The notes under the pieces were generated by a model that did no database searches, had not been told where the DNA came from, and saw only the letters and a list, made by a program, of their open reading frames with translations. DNA of 64,000 nucleotides from Actinobacteria bacterium UBA2184 (GTDB lineage Bacteria; Actinomycetota; Coriobacteriia; Anaerosomatales; Anaerosomataceae): the NCBI GenBank assembly GCA_002328745.1, contig DCVQ01000027.1:21486-85485 (forward strand), in the 5' to 3' direction. Numbering within the stretch: the stretch's first letter is position 1; every line of letters begins with the position of its first letter. Position numbers and translations under genes: made by a program. Positions 11,843-21,897 of this stretch are shown here, one piece after another.

Positions 11843-11878
11843 GCAGGCACCCGCCCCGAAGCGGGGACGGGTGCCTGC
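11843..11878. terminator. Strong hairpin between convergent genes (likely bidirectional terminator)
   Basis: Arms GCAGGCACCCG and CGGGTGCCTGC enclose a second stem, CCCCG-AAG-CGGGG, with one unpaired A. It lies between the ends of the DUF438 gene (+) and the ABC permease gene (-). There is no clear T-run, which is common in high-GC genomes. Confidence 0.7.
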
Positions 11879-11919
11879 GGTGTCACGCGTGACCTGAACG
11901 CCGGCCGCGCGGCGTGGCG

Positions 11920-14450
11920 CTACTCGTAGCGAAGCGCCCTGATCACGTCGAGCCTGGCCGCCTGTCTCGCCGGGATGATCGCGGCGAGCACCGCGAACAG
12001 CAACCCGACGATCACGGTCACCACGAGGCCGGTCGTGGGCCAGACGAAGTCGAACTCGAGGCCGACCGCGCCGATCGACCTGACGATCACGTAACCGAGC
12101 GGCACGCCGGCCACCAGCCCGGCAGCGGTTCCGACCGCGGCGAGCAGGAACGACTCGGCGACCACGAGACGCTTCACCTGGCGCCGGGTCGCCCCCACGG
12201 CGCGGAGCATGCCGATCTCGCGCGTGCGGGCGAGCACGCCGATGGCCAGCGTGTTCAGAAGCGCGAGCAGCGACGGGATCGCGAGCACCACCGCGAGCGT
12301 GTAGTACACGATCTCCAGCTGGCCGAACAGGTCGTTCTGCACCTGTTGCCAGGCCAGCGCATCGTAGAGCTTGAAGGACGGGAATCCGTCGATCGTCGCG
12401 CCCAGCGACTGGAGCACGGCGGCCTTGTCGGCACCCTCGGTGGCGTTGGCGAGCACCATCACATCGGCGGTCACTCCCCAGAGGTCGGCGAGTGCCTCTT
12501 GCGACACGTACACCGTGGGGAGCTTTGCGTTGATGTAGTCGTTGCCCCCGCCCGCGATGGTGAAGGTCCTGGCGCCCTCTGGCGTCATGACCTCGACCGT
12601 GTCGCCCTTCGCGGTCTTGGTCTGCGCGCGGAAGGACGCGTTCGCGAGGACCATGTCGGGGTCGGCGAGCTTCGCGAGGTCGGCGTCGGAGCTGCCCTCG
12701 CTGTAGCGGAAGCTCGCCACCTTCGCGTACTCCTCGGCATCGATGCCAACCACCTGCACGGTGAGGTCGCCGACCACAGCTGGCGCGTATCGCAGCGTGG
12801 CGACATCGCCCACGCCCTCGGTGGACCGCACGGCCTCGGCCATCTCGGGCCCGGCGCCGACCATGCCGCCGCTCAGCATGAGGCCCTGGGGGATGACGAG
12901 GTAGTCGGTGCCGGTGGCCTTCTCGGCATACTCGGCGTATCCGCCCACCACCGCGGCGGTCATCGTCATGATGCCGGTGACGAGTGCGAGGCTGATCATG
13001 ACGGCCGAGACCGTCACTCCCGCACGGCCCGGGTTGCGCTGCAGGTTCGCGCGGGCGAGCGCTCCCTCGCGACGGTACACGAGCTCGATCCCCCGTGAGA
13101 AGAAGTCGGTGATCGGCTTGACGGCGGCAGACGCGCCGAGCGACATGCCGACGAGCAACAGCAGCCCGCCCAGGCCGATGAGCCCGTCGTTGCCGGAAAG
13201 CAGCATCCCCGCGGCGATCGCCACGAGGGCCAGGCCCACCCAACCGCGCTTCGTCGCGGCCTTCTCGTACACGTCTCCCAGCTGCGGCCGCATCGCATCG
13301 AGCGGCGTGATGCGCGAGGCGGCGATCGCCGGCAGTATCGCCGAGAGCACCGTAGCGCCCATGCCGAGCGTGATCGCGAGCACCCAGGTGCTCACGCTGA
13401 ACGAGGTCTCGAACGACTCGATGCGCATCAGGTCGCCGACGAGCTCGCTCATGCCCGCGGCGGTCACCGTGGCGAAGCCCCAGCCGGCCAGCAGTCCGAG
13501 GCCGGTGCCGAGCACGCCCTGCACCAGGCTCTCGGTGAGGAACAGGCCGAGGATCTGGCGACGCGATGCGCCGATGGCCCGCAGCATGCCGATGTCGTGC
13601 CGCCGCTCAGCGACGATGGTGCGGAACGTGTTCAGGATGATGAACCCGCCCATGGCGAGCGCGAAGAGGCCGAGCACGTTGAAGATGGTCCCCGCCACCT
13701 CGAAGCCGGCGGCGAGCGTGGAGTCCGCCGTCACGCTGCCGATGACGTAGCCGTCGCCGACCGCGTCGCCGACCGCCTCCTGCACCGTCTCCTCGTCGGC
13801 GCCGCCCTCGAACGCCGCCTCGATCGCCGAAGCGCGCCCGGGTGCGGCGAACATGTCCTGGGCGAGCGGGAGGCTCACGTAGACTTCGTCGGTTGCGGGC
13901 GGGACCGGCGAGTCGAGCGTGCCGACGACCTCGAACGTCATGGCGCCGGAGGCCGCCGGGACCACCAGCTCATCGCCGACGGCGAGCCCCATCTTCTCGG
14001 CGGTCGAGGCGGGGATGACCGCCACCGGGCGTGCGTTCGTGTCGTCGTCGGATGCGGCGAGCATCCTGCCCTCCGCCACGGGGTAGCTTCGGACGTCAGG
14101 CGAGACCACCGGGTCGATGCCGATCACCGTGATCCCGGTGGTGTGGTAGTCGGGCTTCTCGGGCAGCGTCACGTTGCGGCGCAGGACCGGTGTGGCGGCC
14201 GCCACACCGTCCACGGCGGCGACCTTGTCGGCGACACGCTGGTCGAACAGCGCGGAGGACGCGCTCTGCACGTTCAGGTCGACTTCACCCACCGATGCCA
14301 GCATCGACTTGCGCATCCACTCCATCATGCCCGGCAGCGTGCCGTTGAAGCCGAAGATGAGCATCACGCCGAGCACGATAGCGAGTGTCGTGAGCGCCGT
14401 CCGGAGCTTGCGGCCCGCCATGTAGCGGCGAGCGAGCGTGAACGAGATGC

Positions 14451-14454
<4 letters not shown>
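11920..14454 (-). CDS. ABC transporter permease, two FtsX domains (MacB/LolC-like)
   Basis: 844 residues. N-terminal TM (LTTLAIVLGVMLIFGF), a large extracytoplasmic MacB_PCD-like domain, then an FtsX core of three TM helices with the cytoplasmic motif RRHDIGMLRAIGASRRQIL. A second extracytoplasmic domain and a second FtsX core with TREIGMLRAVGATRRQV follow. This duplicated arrangement is typical of MacB-like exporters that use ATP to move substrates out of the membrane or periplasm. The GTG start at 14454 overlaps the stop of the ATPase gene (GTGA), so the two are coupled. The substrate is unknown. Confidence 0.9.
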
Positions 14455-15169
<715 letters not shown>

Positions 15170-15182
<13 letters not shown>

Positions 15183-15811
15183 GTCGGGGTTCCCTTTCGG
15201 TTCTCTTCGGGTTGACGTGTTTGTGCGCCGCCTCGCTCCGGGGCGGTCCGTGGAGGACGTCCGCGCCGCGGTGGCGGGATGTCGGTGGCGGGCAGTCGGC
15301 GCATCTCGTGCAGCCGGGCCTCGACCATCTCCAGCCAGCGCAGGTCGGCCTCGATGTGCATGATCGCCTTGTCGAGCAGCAGCGCCTGGGCGAGCACCTG
15401 GACATCGTTGCGGCGGGTGGTGAGTTCGTGCAGGTCGCGGTAGAGGGTCGCGCGCTGCACCCGGACGATCGACCCGGCATCTGCGCGCTCGTCGGCGAGC
15501 GCAAGCGCGATCTTGAGGAAGACCTCGTCGCGCTGGTGGGTGCTGTGCACGCCCTCGGCGTACCAGCGGTCCAGTTCGTCGCGGCCCGTGCCGGTGAGTT
15601 CGAAGATGTGCTGGTCGGGTCCGCCCATCCGGCGGATGGCGGTCTTCACGACCATGCCAGCCTCCTCGAGGCGGCCGAGGGTGGTGTAGATCTGCGCCGG
15701 GTTAAGCGGCCAGAGGCTGCCGCCGACGATGGCCTGGAACGCGCCGTGCAGCTCGTAGCCATGGCGCGGCTGCTGTGCGAGCAATCCGAGTATCGCGTGA
15801 CGTACGGACAC
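15170..15811 (-). CDS. PadR-family transcriptional regulator
   Basis: 213 residues. A winged-helix domain at residues 1-85 (AILGLLAQQPRHGYEL, QIYTTLGRLEEAGMV, FELTGTGRDEL) is followed by a helical Vir_act_alpha_C-like dimerisation domain and a basic Pro/Arg-rich tail. GTG start preceded by AGGAGG 8 bases upstream. PadR proteins often repress their own operon, including drug exporters, until a ligand binds; here the operon encodes a MacB-like exporter. The A+T-rich stretch at about 15840-15885 upstream is the likely promoter/operator, but I could not define a clear palindrome. Confidence 0.92.
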
Positions 15812-15965
15812 CGTCCGGCCTCCTGTCGTGGTCTACCGACCGAGCATAGCGAAAACTAGAACACAAGTGAATAGATTTCTGATCGGGCGGCATCTGAGCG
15901 ACCGTGCGCGACGCGTCGCGCGACGAAGGCGGCCCCCGGACGCCGCCAACGGGGGACCGACCTGC

Positions 15966-15971
15966 TATCCT
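15966..15971 (+). promoter_or_regulatory. -10 element giving a probably leaderless transcript
   Basis: TATCCT ends 6 bases before the GTG start of the metallopeptidase gene, so transcription should begin at or near the start codon. No ribosome binding site is present. The same GCTATCCT occurs in this position before the DMT transporter gene. Confidence 0.45.
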
Positions 15972-15977
15972 CGGCGC

Positions 15978-16547
15978 GTGACCCGCGATCGCTTCATCGT
16001 GTGCGACGGCGAGCGCATCCCCGTGGAGGTGGTGCGTTCGGATCGACGCACGCTCGCGCTTGTCGTGGCGCGCGACGGGCGAGTGACCGTGCGGGCTCCG
16101 CGCCGCGTTCCGGAGGCCGCGATCGAGGGGCTTCTCGAGGGGCGAGAGGCGTGGGTCGCCGGGAAGCGGGCGGAGGCGATCGCGCGCTCCGAGGCGCACG
16201 CGCGTCTGGCCCTCGGCCCCGCCGAGCTCGCCGCGGCGAGGCGCCTGTTCGCCGAACGTCTCGATGCTTGCTGGCCGGTCTTCGCGCGGCCCGGCGAGAC
16301 CAAACCGCAGCTTCGCGTGCGCGTGATGCGCACGCGGTGGGGCAGCCTATCGCCGTCGGGCCGCATCTGCCTCAACGCCACGCTGCTCCACGCGCCGCGC
16401 GCCTGCCTCGACTACGTCATCTTCCACGAGCTCGCGCATCTGCGCGCGCGCGGGCACGGGCCGCGATTCTACGCCGAGCTTGCACGGTACGTGCCCGACT
16501 GGCGCGAGCGTCGGCGCGAGCTCCACGCATTCCCCGCAGGCGACTGA
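15978..16547 (+). CDS. YgjP-like zinc metallopeptidase (DUF45, SprT-like)
   Basis: 189 residues. The zinc site FHELAHL (HExxH) and a third ligand in RGHGPRFY match the YgjP/WLM-related family. The conserved MRTRWGSLSPSGRICLN stretch, just before the active site, is diagnostic. The N-terminal half is a beta-rich domain (VVRSDRRTLALVVARDGRVTVRAP). Members of this family are cytoplasmic and mostly uncharacterised; the substrate is unknown. GTG 15978 is chosen because it directly follows a -10 element (leaderless). It ends 13 bases before the convergent ABC gene. Confidence 0.85.
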   Translation: MTRDRFIVCDGERIPVEVVRSDRRTLALVVARDGRVTVRAPRRVPEAAIEGLLEGREAWVAGKRAEAIARSEAHARLALGPAELAAARRLFAERLDACWPVFARPGETKPQLRVRVMRTRWGSLSPSGRICLNATLLHAPRACLDYVIFHELAHLRARGHGPRFYAELARYVPDWRERRRELHAFPAGD

Positions 16548-16560
16548 GCCCCGCCGGCGC

Positions 16561-18624
16561 CTACACCGCCTCGTCGAGCGCCTCGGAGAACTGGCTGTTG
16601 TAGAGGTCGGCGTAGAAGCCGCCCCGCGCCATGAGCTCCGCGTGCGTGCCCTGCTCGATGATCGCGCCTTCGTTCATCACGAGGATGAGACCGGCGTCCC
16701 GGATGGTCGACAGCCGGTGAGCGATCACGAAGCTCGTGCGCCCCTGCATCAGGCGGGCCATCGCCGCCTGGATGAGCGCCTCGGTGCGTGTGTCGACCGA
16801 GCTCGTCGCCTCATCGAGGATGAGGATCGGCGGGTCGGCCACGAACGCGCGCGCGATCGTCAGCAGCTGTCGCTGTCCCTGCGAGATGTTGGAGCTGTCG
16901 TCGTTGAGCTCGGTCTCGTACGCCTCGGGGAGCGTGCGCACGAAGTGGTCCACGTGCGCCGCGCGCGCCGCCTCCATGATCTCGTCATCGCCGGCGTCCT
17001 CCCGGCCGTACGCGAGGTTCTCGCGGATCGTGCCCTTGAACAGCCACGTGTCCTGCAGCACCATGCCGAAGGTGCGGCGCAGCTCGTCGCGGGTCATGTC
17101 GCGCGTGTCGACGCCGTCGATCAGGATCGCGCCGCCGTCGAGCTCGTAGAACCGCATGAGCAGGTTCACGAGCGTGGTCTTGCCCGCGCCGGTGGGGCCG
17201 ACGATCGCGACGGTCTGCCCCGGCCGGGCCTCGAGATCGAGACCCGCGATGAGCGGCCGATCGGGCGAGTAGCTGAAGGTGACGTCGCGGAACTCGACGT
17301 GGCCCTCGGCGGCGGGAAGGTGCACGGGAGCGGTGGTCTCGGGCACCTCCTCCCCGGCGTCGAGCAGCTCGAAGACGCGCTCGGCCGAGGCAGCCGCCGA
17401 CTGCAGGATGTTCGCGGCCGAGGCGGTCTGCACGATCGGCTGCGTGAACTGCCGCGAGTACTGGATGAACGCCTGGACGTCGCCGAGCGTGAGCGTGCCG
17501 CTCGCGACCTTCAGGCCGCCGATGACCGCGACGCCGACGTAGTTGAGGTTGTTGAGGAAGCCGAGCGACGGCTGGATGGTGCCCGAGATGAACTGCGCGC
17601 GGAACGACGCGTCGTAGAGCCCCTCGTTCTGGGCGTCGAACACCTCGACGGCCTCGTCCTGCCGGCCGAAGACCTTGACCACGCTGTGGCCCGTGAACAT
17701 CTCCTCGACATGGCCGTTGAGCGTGCCTGTCCGCTCCCACTGCGCCGCGAACTGCTTCTGCGAACGCTTCGCGATGAACATCGTCACCACGACCGAGAGC
17801 GGTATCACCAGCAGCGAGATGCCCGCGAGCAGCGGGCTGATCCAGAACATCATGCCGAGCACGCCGATGATGGTGAGCACCGCCGTGATCACCTGCGTGG
17901 CCGACTGCTGGAGGGTCTGCGCGATGTTGTCGATGTCGTTGGTGACGCGCGACAGGGTATCGCCACGGGCGTTGTCGTCGAAGTACTTGAGGGGCAGCCG
18001 GGCGAGCTTCTCGTCCACCTGCTTGCGCAGGCCGTAGATGGTCTTCTGCGTGATACCCGCCATGATGTAGCCCTGCGCCCAGCCGAAGACCGCTGCGAGG
18101 ACGTACACGCCGGCGAGGAGCAGCAGCCACCGCGCGATCTCGTCGAAGTCGACGCCCTCGCCGACGGTGACATCCATGCCCGAGAGCATGTCGGCGAACT
18201 GCTCGGCTTTCGCCGCCTCGCCTTCGGCACCCTCGGCCCGCTGCTGTTCGGCGGCGCCCCGCAGCATCTCGATCGCCTGCTCCTGCGTGGTGCCGGGCGG
18301 GAACTGCTCGCCCATCTGCTGGCCGATGACGCCCTCGAACAGGAGGTTGGTGGCCGTGCCGAGGATGCGCGGGCCGGCGACGCTCGCCGCGACGCTCGCC
18401 ACGGTGAGGACGATCACAAGCGCGAGCATGGCCGTGTGCGGCTTGAGGTAGCCGCCGAGGCGCTTGAGCGATCCCTTGAAGTCCTTGCTCTTGGCGCCGC
18501 CGCTCATCAGTCCGTGGCCGCCGGGACCCAGCATCGGGCCGCCGCCACCCGGACCGCGGCCGGGACCGCCGGGAGGGCCGAAGCCGCGGCCGGGACCGGT
18601 GGAGGTGGTGGTCTTCTCGCTCAT
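16561..18624 (-). CDS. ABC exporter half-transporter B (canonical partner, TM288-like)
   Basis: 687 residues. A Gly/Pro-rich N-terminal extension of about 45 residues is followed by a six-TM ABC_membrane domain with an unusually long extracellular loop 1 (Gln/Glu-rich, about 80 residues). The nucleotide-binding domain has Walker A GPTGAGKTT, signature SQGQRQ, and Walker B LILDEATSSVD with the catalytic Glu. GAGGAGG lies just before the ATG at 18624, and ATGA overlap couples it to the partner upstream. Together they form a heterodimeric multidrug-type exporter. The extension and large loop are not usual in homologues. Confidence 0.92.
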   Translation of the reverse strand: MSEKTTTSTGPGRGFGPPGGPGRGPGGGGPMLGPGGHGLMSGGAKSKDFKGSLKRLGGYLKPHTAMLALVIVLTVASVAASVAGPRILGTATNLLFEGVIGQQMGEQFPPGTTQEQAIEMLRGAAEQQRAEGAEGEAAKAEQFADMLSGMDVTVGEGVDFDEIARWLLLLAGVYVLAAVFGWAQGYIMAGITQKTIYGLRKQVDEKLARLPLKYFDDNARGDTLSRVTNDIDNIAQTLQQSATQVITAVLTIIGVLGMMFWISPLLAGISLLVIPLSVVVTMFIAKRSQKQFAAQWERTGTLNGHVEEMFTGHSVVKVFGRQDEAVEVFDAQNEGLYDASFRAQFISGTIQPSLGFLNNLNYVGVAVIGGLKVASGTLTLGDVQAFIQYSRQFTQPIVQTASAANILQSAAASAERVFELLDAGEEVPETTAPVHLPAAEGHVEFRDVTFSYSPDRPLIAGLDLEARPGQTVAIVGPTGAGKTTLVNLLMRFYELDGGAILIDGVDTRDMTRDELRRTFGMVLQDTWLFKGTIRENLAYGREDAGDDEIMEAARAAHVDHFVRTLPEAYETELNDDSSNISQGQRQLLTIARAFVADPPILILDEATSSVDTRTEALIQAAMARLMQGRTSFVIAHRLSTIRDAGLILVMNEGAIIEQGTHAELMARGGFYADLYNSQFSEALDEAV

Positions 18625-20348
18625 GCGACCTCCTCCTCGGTCAGCTGGCTTCTGACGATCTCCCGGTAGGTCTCGCACGTCCGCATGAGCTCCTCGTGCG
18701 TGCCAGAGCCCACGATCGTGCCCTCGTCGAGGACGATGATGGTGTCCGCGCGCATGATCGTGCTCACGCGCTGCGCCACGATGATCACCGTGGCGTTGTC
18801 GGTGTCCCGCGCGAGAGCCGCACGCAGCGCAGCGTCGGTCTTGAAGTCGAGGGCGGAGAAGCTGTCGTCGAACACGTAGATCTCCGGACGCTTCACGAGC
18901 GCGCGAGCGATGGCGAGCCGCTGGCGCTGACCGCCGGAGACGTTCGCGCCTCCCTGGGCGATGGGCGCCTCGAGCTGGCCCTCCATGGCCGACACGAACG
19001 ACTTCCCTTGTGCGATCTCGAGGGCGCGCCACACCTCCTCGTCGGTCGCGCCCGCGCGGCCGTAGCGGAGGTTGCTCCCCACCGTGCCGCTGAACAGGAA
19101 CGCTTTCTGCGGGATGAAGCCGATGCGGCTCCAGAGCTCGTCCTGCGTCATATCGCGGACATCCACGCCGTCGACCAGCAGCGAGCCGCCCGTCACGTCG
19201 TAGAAGCGCGGGATGAGGTTGATGAGCGTCGACTTGCCGCTGCCTGTGCTGCCGACGACGGCCGTGGTCTCTCCGGGCCGGGCGACGAAGGAGACCCCGC
19301 ACAGCACGGGCTCCTGGGCGCCGGGGTAGCGGAACTCGACGTCACGGAATTCCACCACGCCCCGTGTCTGCGACGGCGTGATGGGCTCGGACGGGTCGGC
19401 GATCTTGGGCTCGATGTCGAGCACCTCGTTGATGCGGTTGGCCGAGGCGGCCGCTCGCGGCACCATCACGAACATGAGCGTCGCCATCATCACCGACATG
19501 AGGATCTGCATGATGTAGGTGAGGAAGGCGGTGAGGTTGCCTATGGGCATCGCGCCGCTCTCGATGCGCAGACCGCCGAACCACATCGTCGCGACCAGCG
19601 TGAGGTTGAAGATGGCCATGACGGTGGGCATCATGACCGCGAACAGGCGGCCGACGCCGAGCATCGTCTCCGAGAGCTCCCGGTTGGCAACGTCGAAGCG
19701 CCGCTCCTCGTAGTCGCTGCGCACGAACGCGCGGATGACGCGGATGCCGGCGAGTTTCTCGCGCATGACCTGGTTCACCCGGTCGATGCGCTTCTGCATG
19801 CTCGTGAACAGCGGCATGGCGCGGCGCATGAGCAGCCCGATGATCACCGCGAGCAGCGGGATGACCACGGCTATGAGCGTCGAGAGCGGCAGGTCCTGGC
19901 GGAGGGCCATGATGATGCCGCCGACGGCCATGAACGGCGCCAGCACCATGATGTTGAGGCCCATCACGACCACCATCTGCACCTGCTGCACGTCGTTGGT
20001 GGTGCGGGTGATCAGCGATGGCGCACCGAAGGTGTTGAGTTCGGCGAGCGAGAAGCGCTGCACGCGGTGGAAGATGGCGTGCCGCACGTCGCGCCCGAAC
20101 GCCATGGCGGTCTTCGATCCCCAGTACACCGAGACGATGGAGACGACACCGAGGCCGAGCGCCACGCCGAGCATCAGCAGCCCGGAGCGCACGATGTAGT
20201 CCGTATCGCCTTTGGCCACGCCTTCGTTGATGATGTCGGCGTTCAGGTCCGGCAGGTAGAGGTTGCCGATCGCCTGGGCGAGCATGAGCACCATCACGAG
20301 CGCCAGCTGTTTCTTGTACGGCGCGAGGTAGCGCAGGATCTTCATCAT
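18621..20348 (-). CDS. ABC exporter half-transporter A (degenerate ATP site, TM287-like)
   Basis: 575 residues. A six-TM domain is followed by a nucleotide-binding domain with Walker A GSTGSGKST and signature VSGGQRQ. The Walker B region reads YVFDDSFSALD, so the usual catalytic Glu is Asp. This substitution is the hallmark of the degenerate site in heterodimeric exporters such as TM287/288 and LmrCD. The partner gene downstream supplies the intact site. Two Met codons open the gene (20348 and 20345); the first overlaps the MarR stop as ATGA. Substrate unknown, presumably a hydrophobic toxin or drug. Confidence 0.92.
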   Translation of the reverse strand: MMKILRYLAPYKKQLALVMVLMLAQAIGNLYLPDLNADIINEGVAKGDTDYIVRSGLLMLGVALGLGVVSIVSVYWGSKTAMAFGRDVRHAIFHRVQRFSLAELNTFGAPSLITRTTNDVQQVQMVVVMGLNIMVLAPFMAVGGIIMALRQDLPLSTLIAVVIPLLAVIIGLLMRRAMPLFTSMQKRIDRVNQVMREKLAGIRVIRAFVRSDYEERRFDVANRELSETMLGVGRLFAVMMPTVMAIFNLTLVATMWFGGLRIESGAMPIGNLTAFLTYIMQILMSVMMATLMFVMVPRAAASANRINEVLDIEPKIADPSEPITPSQTRGVVEFRDVEFRYPGAQEPVLCGVSFVARPGETTAVVGSTGSGKSTLINLIPRFYDVTGGSLLVDGVDVRDMTQDELWSRIGFIPQKAFLFSGTVGSNLRYGRAGATDEEVWRALEIAQGKSFVSAMEGQLEAPIAQGGANVSGGQRQRLAIARALVKRPEIYVFDDSFSALDFKTDAALRAALARDTDNATVIIVAQRVSTIMRADTIIVLDEGTIVGSGTHEELMRTCETYREIVRSQLTEEEVA

Positions 20349-20860
20349 CGGGCGTCCTCCGTCCCGCGCAGCGTCTCGGCCGCCCGCTCGTTCAGCGCTT
20401 CGAGGAGCCGAAGCAGCTCCCTGCGGTCGCTCTCCGGCATGCCGCCGATGGTGGCCGAGATGACGTCCGCGTGCACCGCGCGCATGCGCCGGGCAAGGTC
20501 GTGGCCCTTGGGCGTGAGGTAGAGCCTCGTCACGCGCTGGTCGTGCTCGTCGCTGCGGCGCTCGACCGTGCCGGCCGCCTCCATCTTCTGGAGCATGGAG
20601 GTGACGGTGGGCTTGGACACGTGCAGCATCCCGGCAAGGTCGCTCTGGCTCAGCCCGTCGGTGTGAGAGAGCACGAGCAGGCACCCCGCCTGCGCGGGAT
20701 GCGTGTCCTCGGTGGTGAGCCTCGCCATCATCAGGTGGCGATTGAGGATCATCGAGCGCTTGAACGCACGAAAGACATCGACCGAGAGGGGGTCGACGCC
20801 TTCGAGGACGGGCTCGAAGGGATCGTGGTGCGGGTGCGTGCCCGACGGATGATGCATCAT
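20345..20860 (-). CDS. MarR-family transcriptional regulator
   Basis: 171 residues. The winged-helix core includes SQSDLAGMLHVSKPTVTSML (recognition helix), RRSDEHDQRVTRLYLTPKG (wing) and flanking dimerisation helices. The N-terminus is His-rich (MMHHPSGTHPHHD), perhaps a metal-binding or simply disordered segment. It is the first gene of the operon with the heterodimeric ABC exporter, to which it is coupled by ATGA overlap. It most likely represses this operon through the double palindrome just upstream and is released by the exported compound. Confidence 0.94.
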   Translation of the reverse strand: MMHHPSGTHPHHDPFEPVLEGVDPLSVDVFRAFKRSMILNRHLMMARLTTEDTHPAQAGCLLVLSHTDGLSQSDLAGMLHVSKPTVTSMLQKMEAAGTVERRSDEHDQRVTRLYLTPKGHDLARRMRAVHADVISATIGGMPESDRRELLRLLEALNERAAETLRGTEDAR

Positions 20861-20901
20861 GCGGTCTCCCGGGTCCCGAGGTGTATACGCGCGCTTTCGA
20901 A

Positions 20902-20932
20902 GATTAGCTGGCTAACGGTTAGGTAGCTAATC
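20902..20932. promoter_or_regulatory. Double-palindrome operator for the MarR regulator
   Basis: The block opens with GATTAGCT and closes with AGCTAATC. Inside lie two tandem sites, TTAGCTGGCTAA (20904-20915, perfect palindrome) and TTAGGTAGCTAA (20919-20930), with centres 15 bp apart. They sit about 45 bp upstream of the regulator start, and TTAG-n-CTAA is the usual shape of MarR sites. The low-GC composition stands out. Confidence 0.75.
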
Positions 20933-21024
20933 TAACGGGTCCGACGAACGCGCGCAAGCCCTTTCGGCAACGGCTGCGCTACACTCGGACGTGCTGTCCG
21001 GTGTCGTCACGGGAGGCGGTCGCC

Positions 21025-21468
21025 ATGAACAAGGAGTTCATCGTGTCGGAGATCACCGCGGCCATGCGCGCGCATGACAAGCCGCGGCTCTCGATCCTGC
21101 GCCAGGTGAAGAACGAGATCGACATCAAGGAGAAGGACGCGAAGCGCGACGTCACCGACGAGGAGGTCGTCGCGGCGCTGAAGAAGGTGCTGAAGCAGAC
21201 GGGCGAGACGCTCGAGGGCTCGATCGCGGTCGGCACGAGCGCGGAGCGCACGGCGCTTCTGACCGAACAGGTGGCGATGCTCGAGGGCTACCTGCCCGCG
21301 CAGGTCGCGGGAGAGGCGCTCGCCGCCGTTGTGGATCGCGTCGTCTCCGCCGGGGGGTTCTCCTCGAAGCGCGACATGGGTGCGGTCATCGCGCAGGTCA
21401 CGGCCGAGTGCGGCGGCAACTGCGACAAGGCCGAGGTGGCGCGCCTGGCCGGCGCCCGCCTCGCGTGA
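21025..21468 (+). CDS. GatB/YqeY domain protein
   Basis: 147 residues. Typical YqeY features: a helical N-domain (MRAHDKPRLSILRQVKNEI), the middle LTEQVAMLEGYLPAQV, and a C-domain KRDMGAVIAQV. The fold is that of the tRNA-binding tail of GatB; YqeY-type proteins are widespread and may aid transamidation or tRNA binding, but the function is not settled. ATG 21025 is preceded by GGGAGG at 8 bases. A -10-like TACACT lies at 20980-20985. The next gene starts 11 bases downstream. Confidence 0.92.
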   Translation: MNKEFIVSEITAAMRAHDKPRLSILRQVKNEIDIKEKDAKRDVTDEEVVAALKKVLKQTGETLEGSIAVGTSAERTALLTEQVAMLEGYLPAQVAGEALAAVVDRVVSAGGFSSKRDMGAVIAQVTAECGGNCDKAEVARLAGARLA

Positions 21469-21479
21469 GAGGCGGCGAC

Positions 21480-21857
21480 GTGGATCTGAGGCCACACCAC
21501 ATCGGCATCATCTGCGGGGATCTCGAACGCTCGAAGGCGTTCTACGCCGCCCTCGGCTTCGAGCCCGTAAGCGAGATGCGGCTTCCGGACAAGACGCTGG
21601 TCTTCATGCGTCTCGGCGAGCTGCAGGTGGAGCTCTTCGGCTACCACGCGCCGGTCGCGGAAGCCCCGGCCGTGGAGAGGGCGCGCGGCTTCAAGCATCT
21701 CGCCCTCGAGTGCGAGGACATCGATGCCGCCTATCGCGACCTGCGGGAGGCGGGCGTCATAGGGCCGGAGATCGAGATGACGATCACGCCGTCGGGCTGG
21801 CGCCTGCTGTTCTTCCCCGATCCGGACGGCATGGAGATCGAGATCAAGGAACGCTAG
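21480..21857 (+). CDS. VOC-family (glyoxalase/epimerase-like) protein
   Basis: 125 residues forming two beta-alpha-beta-beta-beta modules. Possible metal ligands are His in RPHHIGIIC, Glu in LQVELFGYH, His in FKHLALECED and Glu in DPDGMEIEIKE, as in methylmalonyl-CoA epimerases and glyoxalase I relatives. The substrate cannot be assigned from sequence. GTG start at 21480, close behind the YqeY gene, so probably co-transcribed with it. Confidence 0.85.
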   Translation: MDLRPHHIGIICGDLERSKAFYAALGFEPVSEMRLPDKTLVFMRLGELQVELFGYHAPVAEAPAVERARGFKHLALECEDIDAAYRDLREAGVIGPEIEMTITPSGWRLLFFPDPDGMEIEIKER

Positions 21858-21897
21858 GCTGGCCCCCCGGGCCGGCGAGACGACGGGAGTCGCCGTG

